Shown here: in pieces, positions 39,183 through 48,240 of the stretch | Position numbering within the stretch: the stretch's first letter is position 1 | Layout: each line of letters starts with the position of its first letter | Assembly: GCA_017744855.1 (NCBI GenBank) | Contig: JAGIAK010000002.1 | Coordinates: forward strand, 18,154 to 82,153 | Direction of reading: 5' to 3' | Length of the DNA: 64,000 nucleotides | Source: Microbacterium sp. | GTDB taxonomy: Bacteria; Actinomycetota; Actinomycetes; Actinomycetales; Microbacteriaceae | Notes under the pieces: model-generated | What the model was told of the DNA's origin: nothing | What the model saw: only the letters and a program-made list of their open reading frames with translations | Database searches by the model: none | Made by a program: the position numbers and the translations under genes

Positions 39183-40127
39183 ATGGCCCGCGCGATCGTG
39201 TACACCGAGTTCGGCTCCCCCGAGGTCCTGCACCTCATCGACACGCCCGATCCCGTCGCCCTCGATGGAGAGGTCGTCGTGCGCATCGAGGCGGCGGGGG
39301 TGAACCCGATCGACGCCAAGCTGCGTGGCGGGAAGCGCCCATCGGCGCCGATCGAGGAGCCGCGCGGCGTCGGCTTCGACGGTGCCGGCGTGATCGAGGA
39401 GGTGGGTTCAGACGTCGAGCGCTTCGCCGTGGGCGACCGGGTCGCGATCCGCGACACCCTCGGCACCTACGCGTCGGCCCTGACGGTTCCCGTCGCCCAC
39501 CTGGCCCCGCTGCCCGACGGCGTCACAGCTGCCGAGGGCGCGGGCATCGGCATCCCGGCCGGCACCGCCTACCAGTCCCTGCGGTCCCTGGGCGTCACCG
39601 ACGGCGACGTGCTGCTCGTGCACGCCGGCTCAGGCTCGGTGGGACAGGCCGCCGTGCAGTTCGCCGTCGCGTGGGGCGCGACCGTCATCGCGACGGCCAG
39701 TCCAGCCAGGCACGACCTGCTGCGCGAACTCGGCGCGATCCCCGTGGCCTACGGCGACGGACTCCTCGACCGCGTGCGCGACGCAGCGCCGGGCGGCGTG
39801 ACCGTCGCGCTGGACTGCGCCGGCACCGACGAGGCCATCGAGACCTCGCTCGCCCTCGTCGCCGACCGCGACCGCATCGCCACCATCGTGCGGGGACCCG
39901 ACGCCGCATCCTTCGGCATCCGCGCGTTCTCCGGCGGCTCGCCGACGCCGCTCACCGACCAGGAGCAGGCCTGGCGTGCCGAGGCGCTGCCCGCCACCAT
40001 CGCGCTGATCGACGCAGGCGACTTCGTGATCGAGCTGGGTCAGGAGCTGCCGCTCGCCGAGGCGGCGCGCGCCCACGAACTCGTCGAGGCCCACGCCGCA
40101 GACGGCAAGATCGTGCTCATCCCCTAG
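39183..40127 (+). CDS. MDR-superfamily NADP-dependent oxidoreductase (quinone oxidoreductase-like)
   Basis: 314 residues. GroES-like N-terminal domain without structural-zinc cysteines, GVGFDGAGVIEEVG, then Rossmann motif VHAGSGSVGQAAVQFA. Matches the zinc-free quinone oxidoreductase/zeta-crystallin group that reduces quinones or alkenals with NADPH. Leaderless start. Its TAG stop shares a CTAG with the stop of the convergent RES gene. Confidence 0.92.
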   Translation: MARAIVYTEFGSPEVLHLIDTPDPVALDGEVVVRIEAAGVNPIDAKLRGGKRPSAPIEEPRGVGFDGAGVIEEVGSDVERFAVGDRVAIRDTLGTYASALTVPVAHLAPLPDGVTAAEGAGIGIPAGTAYQSLRSLGVTDGDVLLVHAGSGSVGQAAVQFAVAWGATVIATASPARHDLLRELGAIPVAYGDGLLDRVRDAAPGGVTVALDCAGTDEAIETSLALVADRDRIATIVRGPDAASFGIRAFSGGSPTPLTDQEQAWRAEALPATIALIDAGDFVIELGQELPLAEAARAHELVEAHAADGKIVLIP

Positions 40128-40615
40128 GAGCCGCGCACGCGCACGGTCGGAGCGTCGGCCTCGTTCCAGCGGAAGAGCACCAGGTGCCACAGACCGGGCT
40201 TCTTGCGCGAGGGGTCGATCAGACCGTTCGCGCCGGCCTCGAGAAGACGGTCGCGCACCGCCCACGACGACGGGCTCCCACCGGCGGCAGCGATGTCCTG
40301 CCACGGGGCCACGGCGTCGGCGAGATCGATGCCGAGCGTCGCCAGACTCTCCGCATCGCGCAGGTCGACGATGCCTGACGCCTCGACGTCGATCTCGACG
40401 ATCTCCAAGTCCGCCGGCCGCGCGTCCTTGTGAGCGATCATCGCCGCCTCGACGCCGTCGACCGACGAGCTCAGATACAGGGTCGGCTCATGGGCCCTCG
40501 AGTAGCGGCCGGCCGCACGCGATCCCGCGATCGCGAACTCACGGAAGCGCGGATCGACAGCGCGATAGAAGGTGCCCCGGATCGCGGGGGCGCCGGTCGA
40601 GTCGATGCGTGTCAC
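40124..40615 (-). CDS. RES-domain protein
   Basis: 163 residues. FYRAVDPRF with Arg18, GRYSRAHEPTLYLSSS with Arg37/Tyr38, and VEAAMIAH with Glu56 reproduce the RES-family pattern; RES toxins degrade NAD+ using such Arg, Tyr and Glu residues. Normally a Xre-type antitoxin is encoded beside it; none is visible within several genes on either side. Either an orphan or tamed member, or the antitoxin is elsewhere. Cytosolic. Confidence 0.8.
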   Translation of the reverse strand: MTRIDSTGAPAIRGTFYRAVDPRFREFAIAGSRAAGRYSRAHEPTLYLSSSVDGVEAAMIAHKDARPADLEIVEIDVEASGIVDLRDAESLATLGIDLADAVAPWQDIAAAGGSPSSWAVRDRLLEAGANGLIDPSRKKPGLWHLVLFRWNEADAPTVRVRGS

Positions 40616-40686
40616 GATGCCAGCATCTCACCCCTCGCCTCGGCGACCCCGCGTTCCTGCACCGCGACCCGGTCAGGCGGGTGCTC

Positions 40687-40765
40687 GCATCAGGCGGGTG
40701 CGACGGGGCGGCGCCATTCACGCACGACAGGAACGGAGCGCATCAGGCGGGCGCGACGGGGCGGC
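40687..40765. repeat. Echo of the AhpD-like gene's 3' end
   Basis: 26 bp at 40740-40765 covering the stop and last codons of the AhpD-like gene recur at 40687-40712 with one mismatch, 53 bp downstream of the gene. A shorter GTCAGGCGGGTG piece lies just before it near 40671. Looks like a small tandem duplication past the stop codon. Confidence 0.65.
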
Positions 40766-41351
40766 CGATGGACAGCATCAACCTGTTCGCCCAGTTGAAG
40801 AACGCGGCGCCGTGGATGACGTCGGAGATCTCCAGCTCATCGAGCCCGGCGGCGCGCAGCCGCGCGACGTGCTCCGGCCCGAACGCGTTCGGCGTGTCGG
40901 TGAGCGCGACGGATGCCGCGACCACGGCGTTCCACCGCTCCCCAAGGTCGGCATCCACGCCCTCGTCCAGCAGGAGGTCCACGTCGTCGACCCTCTTGCT
41001 GTAGTGCGCGGCGAAGCGCGAATGCACCGAGGCGCAGAAGACGCAGCCGTTGCGGCGCGAGGCCGCGGTGGCCGCGAGCTCGCGCTCCGCACGCGGGAGT
41101 CCCTCGGCGACGTTGTAGAAGATGTCCTTGTCGACGAGCGTCCGTGCCCGCAGCACCTCGGGGTCGCGGGCGAGCAGCCGGAAGTAGTCGCTCTTAGCCC
41201 TGGCCGCCTCGACGAGCCCGTCGTAGTGGCGCTCGGTCAGCTCGTCCTCGGCGAGCGGTTCGAGGTGCGGGCGCCAGCCGACCTCGGCGCGGGTGAACGC
41301 GTGCGGGTGCGGGGCGTCGTGCACGAGGACGCCGCTCTCTGCGATGGTCAT
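40743..41351 (-). CDS. Alkylhydroperoxidase (AhpD)-like protein
   Basis: 202 residues from ATG 41351. AhpD/CMD core with catalytic Cys103-x-x-Cys106 in NGCVFCASVHSRF and a preceding Glu-rich helix; a ~60-residue N-terminal extension precedes it. Matches the peroxidase-domain family (Avi_7169 type) known to accompany luciferase-like monooxygenases. Last gene of the operon, overlapping the CMD gene by 4 nt. Probably protects against, or acts on, peroxide by-products of the monooxygenase (inference). Confidence 0.85.
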   Translation of the reverse strand: MTIAESGVLVHDAPHPHAFTRAEVGWRPHLEPLAEDELTERHYDGLVEAARAKSDYFRLLARDPEVLRARTLVDKDIFYNVAEGLPRAERELAATAASRRNGCVFCASVHSRFAAHYSKRVDDVDLLLDEGVDADLGERWNAVVAASVALTDTPNAFGPEHVARLRAAGLDELEISDVIHGAAFFNWANRLMLSIGRPVAPA

Positions 41352-41932
41352 GCCGCCGCCCCCAGCACCCGAAGGCCGGCGACGACGCGTTGCTGGAACG
41401 CGAGGAACGACACCAGCTGCGACAGCGTGACGACGCCGTCTGCCGACCAGCCCGCGTCGAGGAGCCGTTCGATGTCGGATGCCGAGGCCTCCCGCGGCCG
41501 GAACACGAGCAGGTGCGTGTGCGCGAGGGCGGCTGCCAGCCGCTCCCCCAGGGCGTCGGCGGCCGCGGCCGAGGGCAGGTACCGCTCGCCGTCCGTGTTC
41601 TCCGCCTGCAGCCCGGCCTCGGTGTAGACGCCGAAGGGACCGGACACGGCCGCCTCGGCGGCCTCCGCGATCACGATCGCCGCTCGCGACGAGTCGGCGG
41701 CGAGTGCACGATCCGCGTAGAACGTGCCTGTCGCGTCGGCGTCCCCCGCGAGCCGCGTGGCGAAGGCCGCGACCAGCTCGCGCTCGACCTGCGAGACGTG
41801 AGCGACGGAGACGGGATGGAAGAGGGCGTCGAAGCTGGCCTGCAGCTGCTCTCTCGTCACCGGGCGGCGGCGCCGCAGCGCATCGAGCTCCGGCGTCACC
41901 CCCGCGATGATGTCGACGGTGTCGGTGGTCAT
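41348..41932 (-). CDS. CMD-domain protein of the monooxygenase cluster
   Basis: 194 residues, related to the carboxymuconolactone decarboxylase/AhpD fold (Avi_7170-type family) but without a CxxC pair: the protein has no cysteine at all. That differs from its partner at 40743 and suggests a structural or diverged role. ATGA overlaps with genes on both sides. Confidence 0.75.
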   Translation of the reverse strand: MTTDTVDIIAGVTPELDALRRRRPVTREQLQASFDALFHPVSVAHVSQVERELVAAFATRLAGDADATGTFYADRALAADSSRAAIVIAEAAEAAVSGPFGVYTEAGLQAENTDGERYLPSAAAADALGERLAAALAHTHLLVFRPREASASDIERLLDAGWSADGVVTLSQLVSFLAFQQRVVAGLRVLGAAA

Positions 41933-42963
41933 GCCTTCTCCTTGATGATGTCGGTGAACGAGGTGTCGGTGAGCGCGTAACCGAGGGCGGGAGCGACCTG
42001 CTCGGCGAAGAGCTCGATTGAACGCAGCACGTGCGCGTGCGGAGCGTCGACCGAGTGCACCTGGAACGCGACCTCGGTCGCGCGGGCGAGCGTGGCGTCG
42101 GCCGCGAGCGACTCCGCCACCTCGTCCGGGGTGCCGAGGTGGGTGTCGAGCGCCGCGATGAGCTCGTCGAGGTCATCGCCGGGGATCGTCTGGCCCTGCC
42201 GCCGGAACCCTTCGGCCGCGCGGCGGAGGCCCACCTCGGCGAATCGCAGCGCCTCTGCCCGGTCGTCGGCCACGAAGACGGTGCGCGATGCGGTGATCCG
42301 AGGGGCGACGCCCGCGGGCAGCGCCTCCAGGTAGGCGTCGATGATCGGGTCCTGCAGCGCCGAGAGCGGCGCATGCAGGTCGCCGACGGGGCGCGGCTGC
42401 GTACGCGACAGCAGCAGACCGTGCCCGTGCACCCCCGCCCTGTGCCCGCCGGGCACCGAGAACGTCGCCTGCCAGATGCGGTCGCCCAGCGTCCCGGCAT
42501 CCGGATAGAGCGTGTTGTCCTCCCCGATGTCGCGCCCGCCGAGGGCGTCCAGCAGCACACCGAGCTTGCGATCGTAGGTGACCGCCTTGGCCCGCACGTC
42601 CTCCCCGAACGGAGCGAACGACGACGGCGTCCCTCCGCTGCCGAGTCCGAGGTCCAGCCGTCCGCCCGAGAGCAGGTCGGCGACCACGGCGTCCTCGGAC
42701 ACGCGCACAGGGTCCTCCAGGGGCAGCGTGATCACCCCGGTGCCGAGGCGGATCGACGTGGTCTGCGCTGCGACGTGCGCGAGGAACACGAGAGGCGAGG
42801 GCAGCCCGCCCTCCGCGGCGCGGAAGTGATGCTGCGCGACCCAGGCCCGGCCGATGCCGTGACGCTCGGCGTGCACGATCTGCTCCGTGGCGAGCGCATA
42901 CCGCTCTGCCGGGGCGGCATCGTCGAGGAGCCGTGTGAAGAATCCGATGGTGGGCGCGGTCAT
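41929..42963 (-). CDS. Luciferase-like FMN-dependent monooxygenase
   Basis: 344 residues, bacterial luciferase fold: HFRAAEGGLPSPLVFLAHVAAQTTSIRLGTGVITLPLEDPVRVSEDAVVADLLSGGRLDLGLGSG is the conserved flavin-binding half (read here as consecutive short motifs RLGTGVITLPL and GGRLDLGLGSG). It matches the KPN_01858-type family always found with a CMD protein, AhpD protein and peptide-type ABC importer. Needs reduced FMN from a reductase. Substrate unknown. Confidence 0.87.
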   Translation of the reverse strand: MTAPTIGFFTRLLDDAAPAERYALATEQIVHAERHGIGRAWVAQHHFRAAEGGLPSPLVFLAHVAAQTTSIRLGTGVITLPLEDPVRVSEDAVVADLLSGGRLDLGLGSGGTPSSFAPFGEDVRAKAVTYDRKLGVLLDALGGRDIGEDNTLYPDAGTLGDRIWQATFSVPGGHRAGVHGHGLLLSRTQPRPVGDLHAPLSALQDPIIDAYLEALPAGVAPRITASRTVFVADDRAEALRFAEVGLRRAAEGFRRQGQTIPGDDLDELIAALDTHLGTPDEVAESLAADATLARATEVAFQVHSVDAPHAHVLRSIELFAEQVAPALGYALTDTSFTDIIKEKA

Positions 42964-44576
42964 GCGGGAACCTCCGTGTGTCCGGGAACGGCGGCGAGCA
43001 GCTCCCTCGTGTACTCGTGCTGCGGCTCGCGGAAGAGGTCCTCCGTGACGCCCTCCTCGACGATCCGGCCCCGGCGCATGACGGAGACCGTGTGGCTGAT
43101 CCTGCGCACAACGGCGAGGTCGTGCGAGATGAACAGATAGGTGAGCCCGAGCTCGGCCTGCAGAGAGGCGAGCAGCTCGAGGATCCTGGCTTGCACCGTG
43201 ACGTCGAGCGCCGAGACGGCCTCGTCGAGCACGACGATCTCGGGATCGACGGCCAACGCCCTCGCGATCGCGACGCGCTGCCGCTGACCGCCGGAGAGCT
43301 CCTGCGGGGTGCGGCCGGCAACGTCGGACGGCAGGGCGACGCGATCGAGCAGAGCCAGCGCGCGGTCCCGCCGCTCGGTGCGCGACCCGATGCGGAAGTT
43401 CTGCAGCGGCTCCGCGACGATGTCGACGATCCGCTGCCGCGGATCGAGCGAGGCGAACGGGTTCTGATACACGAGCTGGACCCGCCGGCGCAGCGCCCGC
43501 AGCCGCTCGCCGCCGACCGCCGTCGCGTCGACGCCGTCGAGCTCGATGCGACCGGCGTCCGCCCTGTGGAACCGGGTGATCAGCCGGGCCGTGGTGGTCT
43601 TGCCCGAGCCGGACTCCCCGACGAGCGCGTGCGTCGTGCCGCGGCGCACGCGGAACGACACGTCGTCGACTGCGCGGAACCGCTCCCTCCCCGCGACGCG
43701 GAACTCCTTCACGAGCCCCTCCGCCACGATCGCGTAAGGGTTCTCGGCCGCGACCGCCGCGGCGTCACGCAGGAACGGCGGAGCCTCCGGACGCCGGAAC
43801 CCGGTGGCGAAGGCCGGCGCATCGGCCAGGAGCTGCCGGGTGTAGGCGTCGGTCGGCGCCGCGAGCACGTCGGCGCTGTCCCCCTGCTCGACGATGCGGC
43901 CGTCCTTGAGCACGACGATCCGCTGCGCGCGGTCGGCCGCGACACCGAGGTCGTGGGTGACCAGCAGGATGCTCGTGCCCTCCTCACGGCGCAGCTCGTC
44001 GAGCAGGTCGAGCACTCGACGCTGCACGGTCGCGTCGAGTGCGCTGGTCGGTTCGTCGGCGATGAGCAGCCGAGGGCGCAGCGCGATCGCGCTGGCGATC
44101 AGCACGCGCTGACGCATGCCGCCGGAGAGCTCGTGCGGGTACTGCCGCGCCCGCAGCTCCGGGTCGTCGATGCCGACGCGGTCGAGCAGCTCGATCACGC
44201 GCGCCCGTCGCGCCCGACGGTCGCGGTGGCCGTGCAGCCGCAGCGCCTCCTCGACCTGCGCGCCGATCGGGCGCACCGGGTCGAGAGAGGTGACGGGGTC
44301 CTGCGGCACGAGGCCGATCTCCGGACCGCGGATGCCGCGCAGCGCGCGGTCGCTCCACCCGGAGATGTCGAGATCGCCGAGCCTGACCGCTCCGGCATCC
44401 AGCCGTCCGCCGGCCGGCAGCAGGCCGAGCAGCGCATGCGCCGTCGTCGACTTGCCCGACCCCGACTCTCCGACGAGGGCCAGGGTCTCCCCCTCCCCGA
44501 TCTCGAACGTGACGCCGTGCACGACTTCGCGGCCGGCATAGGAGATGCGGAGCTCTTGTGCGGAGAGGACGCTCAT
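42960..44576 (-). CDS. Dual ABC ATPase (DppD-DppF type in one protein)
   Basis: 538 residues with two complete nucleotide-binding domains: Walker A GESGSGKS at 36-43 and GESGSGKT at 320-327, signatures LSGGMRQR (~150) and LSGGQRQR (~427), Walker B LLIADE and IVVLDE. Energises the importer encoded upstream. The second domain lacks the long Cys-containing tail of OppF. Starts 61 nt after the permease stop; that gap holds a copy of the permease's 3' end. Confidence 0.93.
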   Translation of the reverse strand: MSVLSAQELRISYAGREVVHGVTFEIGEGETLALVGESGSGKSTTAHALLGLLPAGGRLDAGAVRLGDLDISGWSDRALRGIRGPEIGLVPQDPVTSLDPVRPIGAQVEEALRLHGHRDRRARRARVIELLDRVGIDDPELRARQYPHELSGGMRQRVLIASAIALRPRLLIADEPTSALDATVQRRVLDLLDELRREEGTSILLVTHDLGVAADRAQRIVVLKDGRIVEQGDSADVLAAPTDAYTRQLLADAPAFATGFRRPEAPPFLRDAAAVAAENPYAIVAEGLVKEFRVAGRERFRAVDDVSFRVRRGTTHALVGESGSGKTTTARLITRFHRADAGRIELDGVDATAVGGERLRALRRRVQLVYQNPFASLDPRQRIVDIVAEPLQNFRIGSRTERRDRALALLDRVALPSDVAGRTPQELSGGQRQRVAIARALAVDPEIVVLDEAVSALDVTVQARILELLASLQAELGLTYLFISHDLAVVRRISHTVSVMRRGRIVEEGVTEDLFREPQHEYTRELLAAVPGHTEVPA

Positions 44577-44581
44577 GACTT

Positions 44582-44670
44582 GTCCCTTCCGAGACGGTGA
44601 CTGATCCTGATGCTGGTGTTCCTGACCCGACCGGCACTCATCGTTCGTCCCTTCCGAGACGGTGACTGAT
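44582..44670. repeat. 24-bp duplication of a permease gene's 3' end
   Basis: 24 bp encoding the last residues of the permease (RISHRLGRD, bases 44647-44670) recur identically at 44582-44605, 65 bp away in the gap before the ATPase gene. The copy is in the non-coding gap. Confidence 0.75.
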
Positions 44671-45540
44671 GCGGTTGGCGCTGAGCACCACCACGACCAC
44701 GACGAGGCCGGGCAGGGCGGTCAGCCACCACGCGGTGCCGACGTAGTTGCGCCCCTCGGCGATGAGCAGACCCCACTCGGGCGTGGGCGGCGGAGCGCCG
44801 TAGCCGAGGAAGCCGAGTGTCGAGATCGCGAGGATCGCCGTGCCGAACTGCAGCGCGGCGAGCGCGACGATCGGCGTGAGCGAGTTCGGCAGCACGTGCC
44901 TGCGCAGCACCGAGAGGAAGGTGCCGCCGCTGCCGTAGGCCGCCTCGACGTACTCCGTGCGGCGCACCCGCGCCACCTCGGAACGCATCAGCCTGGCGAA
45001 CGCCGCGACGCTGCCGAGGCCGACCGCGAGTGCCGCGTTGACCGTGCCAAAGCCGAGCAGGATGATCACCGACAGCGACAGCAGCAGACCGGGGATCGCG
45101 AGCAGCACGTCGACGATGCGCATCAGCACGTCGTCGAGGACACCGCCGACGGCCCCGGCGATCGCGCCGACGATCGTGCCGAGGGCGAGTCCGACCGTCA
45201 CGGCGATGAGCGCACCGGAGAGCGAGTTGACCGCGCCGTGGACGACGCGTCCGAACAGGTCGCGACCGAGCGTGTCCGTGCCGAACCAGTGCGCGGCGCT
45301 CGGCGGCAGGAGCTTGTCTGCAGGGGTGCCGGTGAGCGGGTCGCCAGGGGCGAAGACGCCGGGCACGATGGCCCACAGCACGGCCAGGCCGACGACGATC
45401 ACAGCGAGGTACAGGCCCCAGGGGCGCGAACGCAGGAACCATCGCCGGCGTCGTGCGGATGCCGGCGGCTCCGGCTGCACGGCGACCGGGACGATGGCGA
45501 CGGTCTCCACGACCGGGCCGACGTCGATCTGACTGGTCAT
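44638..45540 (-). CDS. Peptide-type ABC permease, DppC-like
   Basis: 300 residues. N-terminal cytosolic tail (~35, Arg-rich), helix 1, HWFGTDTLGRDLFGRVVHG signature, and the EAA loop (RTEYVEAAYGSGGTFLSVLR) before the last helices. Second channel subunit. ATG overlaps the DppB-like stop by 4 nt. Confidence 0.92.
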   Translation of the reverse strand: MTSQIDVGPVVETVAIVPVAVQPEPPASARRRRWFLRSRPWGLYLAVIVVGLAVLWAIVPGVFAPGDPLTGTPADKLLPPSAAHWFGTDTLGRDLFGRVVHGAVNSLSGALIAVTVGLALGTIVGAIAGAVGGVLDDVLMRIVDVLLAIPGLLLSLSVIILLGFGTVNAALAVGLGSVAAFARLMRSEVARVRRTEYVEAAYGSGGTFLSVLRRHVLPNSLTPIVALAALQFGTAILAISTLGFLGYGAPPPTPEWGLLIAEGRNYVGTAWWLTALPGLVVVVVVLSANRISHRLGRDER

Positions 45541-46484
45541 GCGGATGCTCCGATCGCTGCGCTGCTCCGCTGCCGCGGATCGATGAGCGGGGTGACGAGA
45601 TCGACGGCGAAGCTGATCAGCACGAACCCCAGGGCCGAGAGCAGCACCACGCCCTGCAGCACGGGGATGTCCTGGTTGGCGACGGCCTGCTCGGTGAGAC
45701 GGCCGATGCCGCTGCGCCCGAACACGGTCTCCGTGACCACGGCGCCGCCGACGAGCTCGCCGAACAGCACGCCGGCGATCGTGAGCGTCGGCACGGCCGC
45801 GTTGCGCGCGCCCGAGCGGGTGAGCACCCAGACCGGCGGCGCGCCCTTGGCGCGCACGACCGTGACGAACGGCTGCGCCTGCACGCGGTCCATCGCCCGG
45901 ACGAGCACCTGCGCCAGCGGCGCGGAGATCGGCACGGCCAGGGTCAGCACCGGCAGGATGAGGCCGCGCACGGGGTCGGCCCCCACGATCGGCACCCAGC
46001 CGAGACCGAACGAGAAGACCTGGATCAACAGGATGCCGAGCCAGAACACCGGCACGGCGACGAACAGTCCGGGGAGCTGCCTGAGTCCCGTGCGCAGCCA
46101 GGCGAACGGAGCCAGCGCCGACAGTCCGGCGACGAGCACGGCGATCACCAGCGCCACCACGAGCCCGAGCGACGCGAGCAGCAGGGTCGACGGCAGCGCC
46201 TCGGCGAGCATCGTCAGCACCGGGGTGCCGAACTGGGTCGAGTAGCCGAAGTCCCCCGCCGCGAAGCCGAGGGCCGCGTGCGCGTACTGCTCCCACCACG
46301 GCAGGTCGGCGCCGTAGGAGGCGCGGATGCCGTCGAGCTGATCGGGCGACAGACCGAGGCTCGGGTCGGCGAACTTGATGAGGATCGCGTCGCCCGGCAG
46401 CAGCTGCAGCAAGAGGAAGGTGGCCGTGAAGGCCGCGATCAGAACGATCGCGGCCTGCCCGGCTCGTCGGAGGACGAAGGTCAT
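45537..46484 (-). CDS. Peptide-type ABC permease, DppB-like
   Basis: 315 residues: N-terminal helix followed by LLPGDAILIKFADPSLGLSP, then DppB-like helices and EAA loop (FVTVVRAKGAPPVWVLTRSG). ATG 46484 overlaps the binding-protein stop by one base (TGATG). Confidence 0.92.
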   Translation of the reverse strand: MTFVLRRAGQAAIVLIAAFTATFLLLQLLPGDAILIKFADPSLGLSPDQLDGIRASYGADLPWWEQYAHAALGFAAGDFGYSTQFGTPVLTMLAEALPSTLLLASLGLVVALVIAVLVAGLSALAPFAWLRTGLRQLPGLFVAVPVFWLGILLIQVFSFGLGWVPIVGADPVRGLILPVLTLAVPISAPLAQVLVRAMDRVQAQPFVTVVRAKGAPPVWVLTRSGARNAAVPTLTIAGVLFGELVGGAVVTETVFGRSGIGRLTEQAVANQDIPVLQGVVLLSALGFVLISFAVDLVTPLIDPRQRSSAAIGASA

Positions 46485-48118
46485 CAGTGCTCCTGCAGCC
46501 AGACCCCGGAGAAGGTCGGACGACCCACCGACTCGGAGGCGAAGCCCTGCACGTAGGTCGCAGCGCCGTACACCTGCGGCTCCTCGAACAGCGGGATGAC
46601 GTACGCCTGCTCGGCGATGTAGTCCTGCACGGCCTGCGAATCGGCGACGCGCTTCTTCGCGTCGGGCTCGGAGGCGACCGCGAGCAGCAGCTCGTCGAGC
46701 GTGGCGTCGTCGGAGATCAGCACGTTGCGGTTCTTCGTGAAGTACTCGCTCTTGATCACGTCGAGGTCTGCGCGTCCGACCATCTCGTGCGAGATCGCCG
46801 ACTTGATCGGGTCGCGGTTGTCCACGGCGCGCGTCGCCGCATCCCCCGGCTTCACCGTCAGCTCGACGCCGATCTTGGCGAGCTGCTGTGCGACCAGCTC
46901 CAGCGTCTGCTTCGACAGCGGCTGCGGCAGGGACTCGAACACCGAGAGCGAGAGCCGCTGACCGTCCTTCACGCGGATGCCGTCGTCGCCGGGCTTCCAA
47001 CCGGCCTCGTCGAGCAGCTTCTCCGCCTTCTTCGGGTCGTAGGCGTAGTGTGCGGACTCGTCCTTGTATCCGAGCGCCTGCGAGGACAGCACCGAGGTCG
47101 CCACCGGGTAGTTGTCGGTGAACAGCGTGTCGACGACCTCCTGGGCGTTCACACCGGCGACGAGCGCCTGACGCACCCGGAGATCGGACAGCAGCGGATT
47201 GGTGGGACGCAGTGCCAGCGAGTTGTTCACGCCACGGGTCTGCGGTGCGTACACCGTGAAGCCGGCGCTCGACACGCGCTCCTCGTCGAAGGCCTGCACG
47301 TAGCGCACGATGTCGGCCTGACCGGCGAGCAGCGAGCCGATGCGCACCGAGTCCTCCGGGGTGACGAGCACGTGCACGGCGTCCACGTACGGCCGCCCCT
47401 GGTTCGGCACGCTCTTCGGCGCCCAGTCGTAGTCCTTGCGCGCGGTCAGCGTGTACTCGGTGCCGAGCTTCTCGCCGGTGACGGTGAAGGGACCGGAGCC
47501 GACGATCTTCTCGGCGTTGCCTGCGCCGAAGTCCTCGATCTTGCCGTCGAGCGTCGCGGGCGACAGCAGACCGGAGTTGATCGTGGACGTCGCCTGCAGG
47601 AAGCCGGGCGAGGGAGCCGAGAAGTGGAAGATCACGGTGTCGGCGTCGACGACCTCGCTGCTGGCGTAGTTGTTGATCGCCTCAGACACGGTGAGGCCGC
47701 GGGCGGAGTCGCCGAGACCGTAGGTGTCGAAGTTCTTCGCCACCGCTGCCGCGTCGACCGGGGTGCCGTCGGAGAACGTCACGTCGTCGCGCAGGTCGAA
47801 CGTGTACGCGGTCGCGTCGGCGTTCACCGTCCAGTCCGTCGCCACCCAGGGCTCGATCTCCAGCGTCTCCGGGTTCTGCCAGGTGAGGCGGGCGGTGATG
47901 TTGTTGACGATGCCGCCGTTCGGGTAGAAGCCGGCCTGCGGCGGATACAGCGTGGTGTACGTCTGGTGCTCGAGGTAGGTCAGCGTGCCGCCGGTCACCG
48001 GGTCGCCGGCGGCCGCGGGGGCGCTCGACGGGGCGGGCGAGGCGGCGCAGGCGGCGAGCCCGGCGGCCAGCGCGAGCGGGAGTGCGACGGCGGCGGCGCG
48101 GACAAGGCGACGGTTCAT
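46484..48118 (-). CDS. Substrate-binding lipoprotein of the monooxygenase-linked ABC importer
   Basis: 544 residues. Lipoprotein signal peptide with lipobox LAAC (Cys24), then the family 5 binding-protein fold (TYLEHQTYTTLYPPQAGFYP; DVTFSDGTPVDAAAVAKNF; DPKKAEKLLDEAGWKPG). Matches the KPN_01854-type binding proteins of these clusters. GGAGG 8 nt before ATG 48118; -10 candidate TAGCGT (48078+, rc of 48173-48178) gives a ~45-nt leader. First gene of the seven-gene operon. Confidence 0.92.
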   Translation of the reverse strand: MNRRLVRAAAVALPLALAAGLAACAASPAPSSAPAAAGDPVTGGTLTYLEHQTYTTLYPPQAGFYPNGGIVNNITARLTWQNPETLEIEPWVATDWTVNADATAYTFDLRDDVTFSDGTPVDAAAVAKNFDTYGLGDSARGLTVSEAINNYASSEVVDADTVIFHFSAPSPGFLQATSTINSGLLSPATLDGKIEDFGAGNAEKIVGSGPFTVTGEKLGTEYTLTARKDYDWAPKSVPNQGRPYVDAVHVLVTPEDSVRIGSLLAGQADIVRYVQAFDEERVSSAGFTVYAPQTRGVNNSLALRPTNPLLSDLRVRQALVAGVNAQEVVDTLFTDNYPVATSVLSSQALGYKDESAHYAYDPKKAEKLLDEAGWKPGDDGIRVKDGQRLSLSVFESLPQPLSKQTLELVAQQLAKIGVELTVKPGDAATRAVDNRDPIKSAISHEMVGRADLDVIKSEYFTKNRNVLISDDATLDELLLAVASEPDAKKRVADSQAVQDYIAEQAYVIPLFEEPQVYGAATYVQGFASESVGRPTFSGVWLQEH

Positions 48119-48240
48119 TCGGGGGCCTCCTGGAAGGGTGTGATGTGCAGAGATCTGGTGCGGGTGCGATTCACGCTAGGGATGACGGATGCGGCGCCGC
48201 CACGCGGCGGACACCGCCGGTCACGAGCCGTCACGCCCGG
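48119..48240 (-). promoter_or_regulatory. Promoter region of the ABC/monooxygenase operon
   Basis: Contains the minus-strand TAGCGT box at 48178-48173 and GC-rich inverted stretches (CGCCGCC...GGCGGAC) near 48192-48215. It also holds the end of the upstream flavin monooxygenase transcript. No gene is seen in it. Confidence 0.4.

Noticed and set aside
40616..40742. Antitoxin gene next to the RES-domain protein
   Set aside because: No frame of credible helix-turn-helix sequence exists; the stretch instead holds a duplicated gene end.
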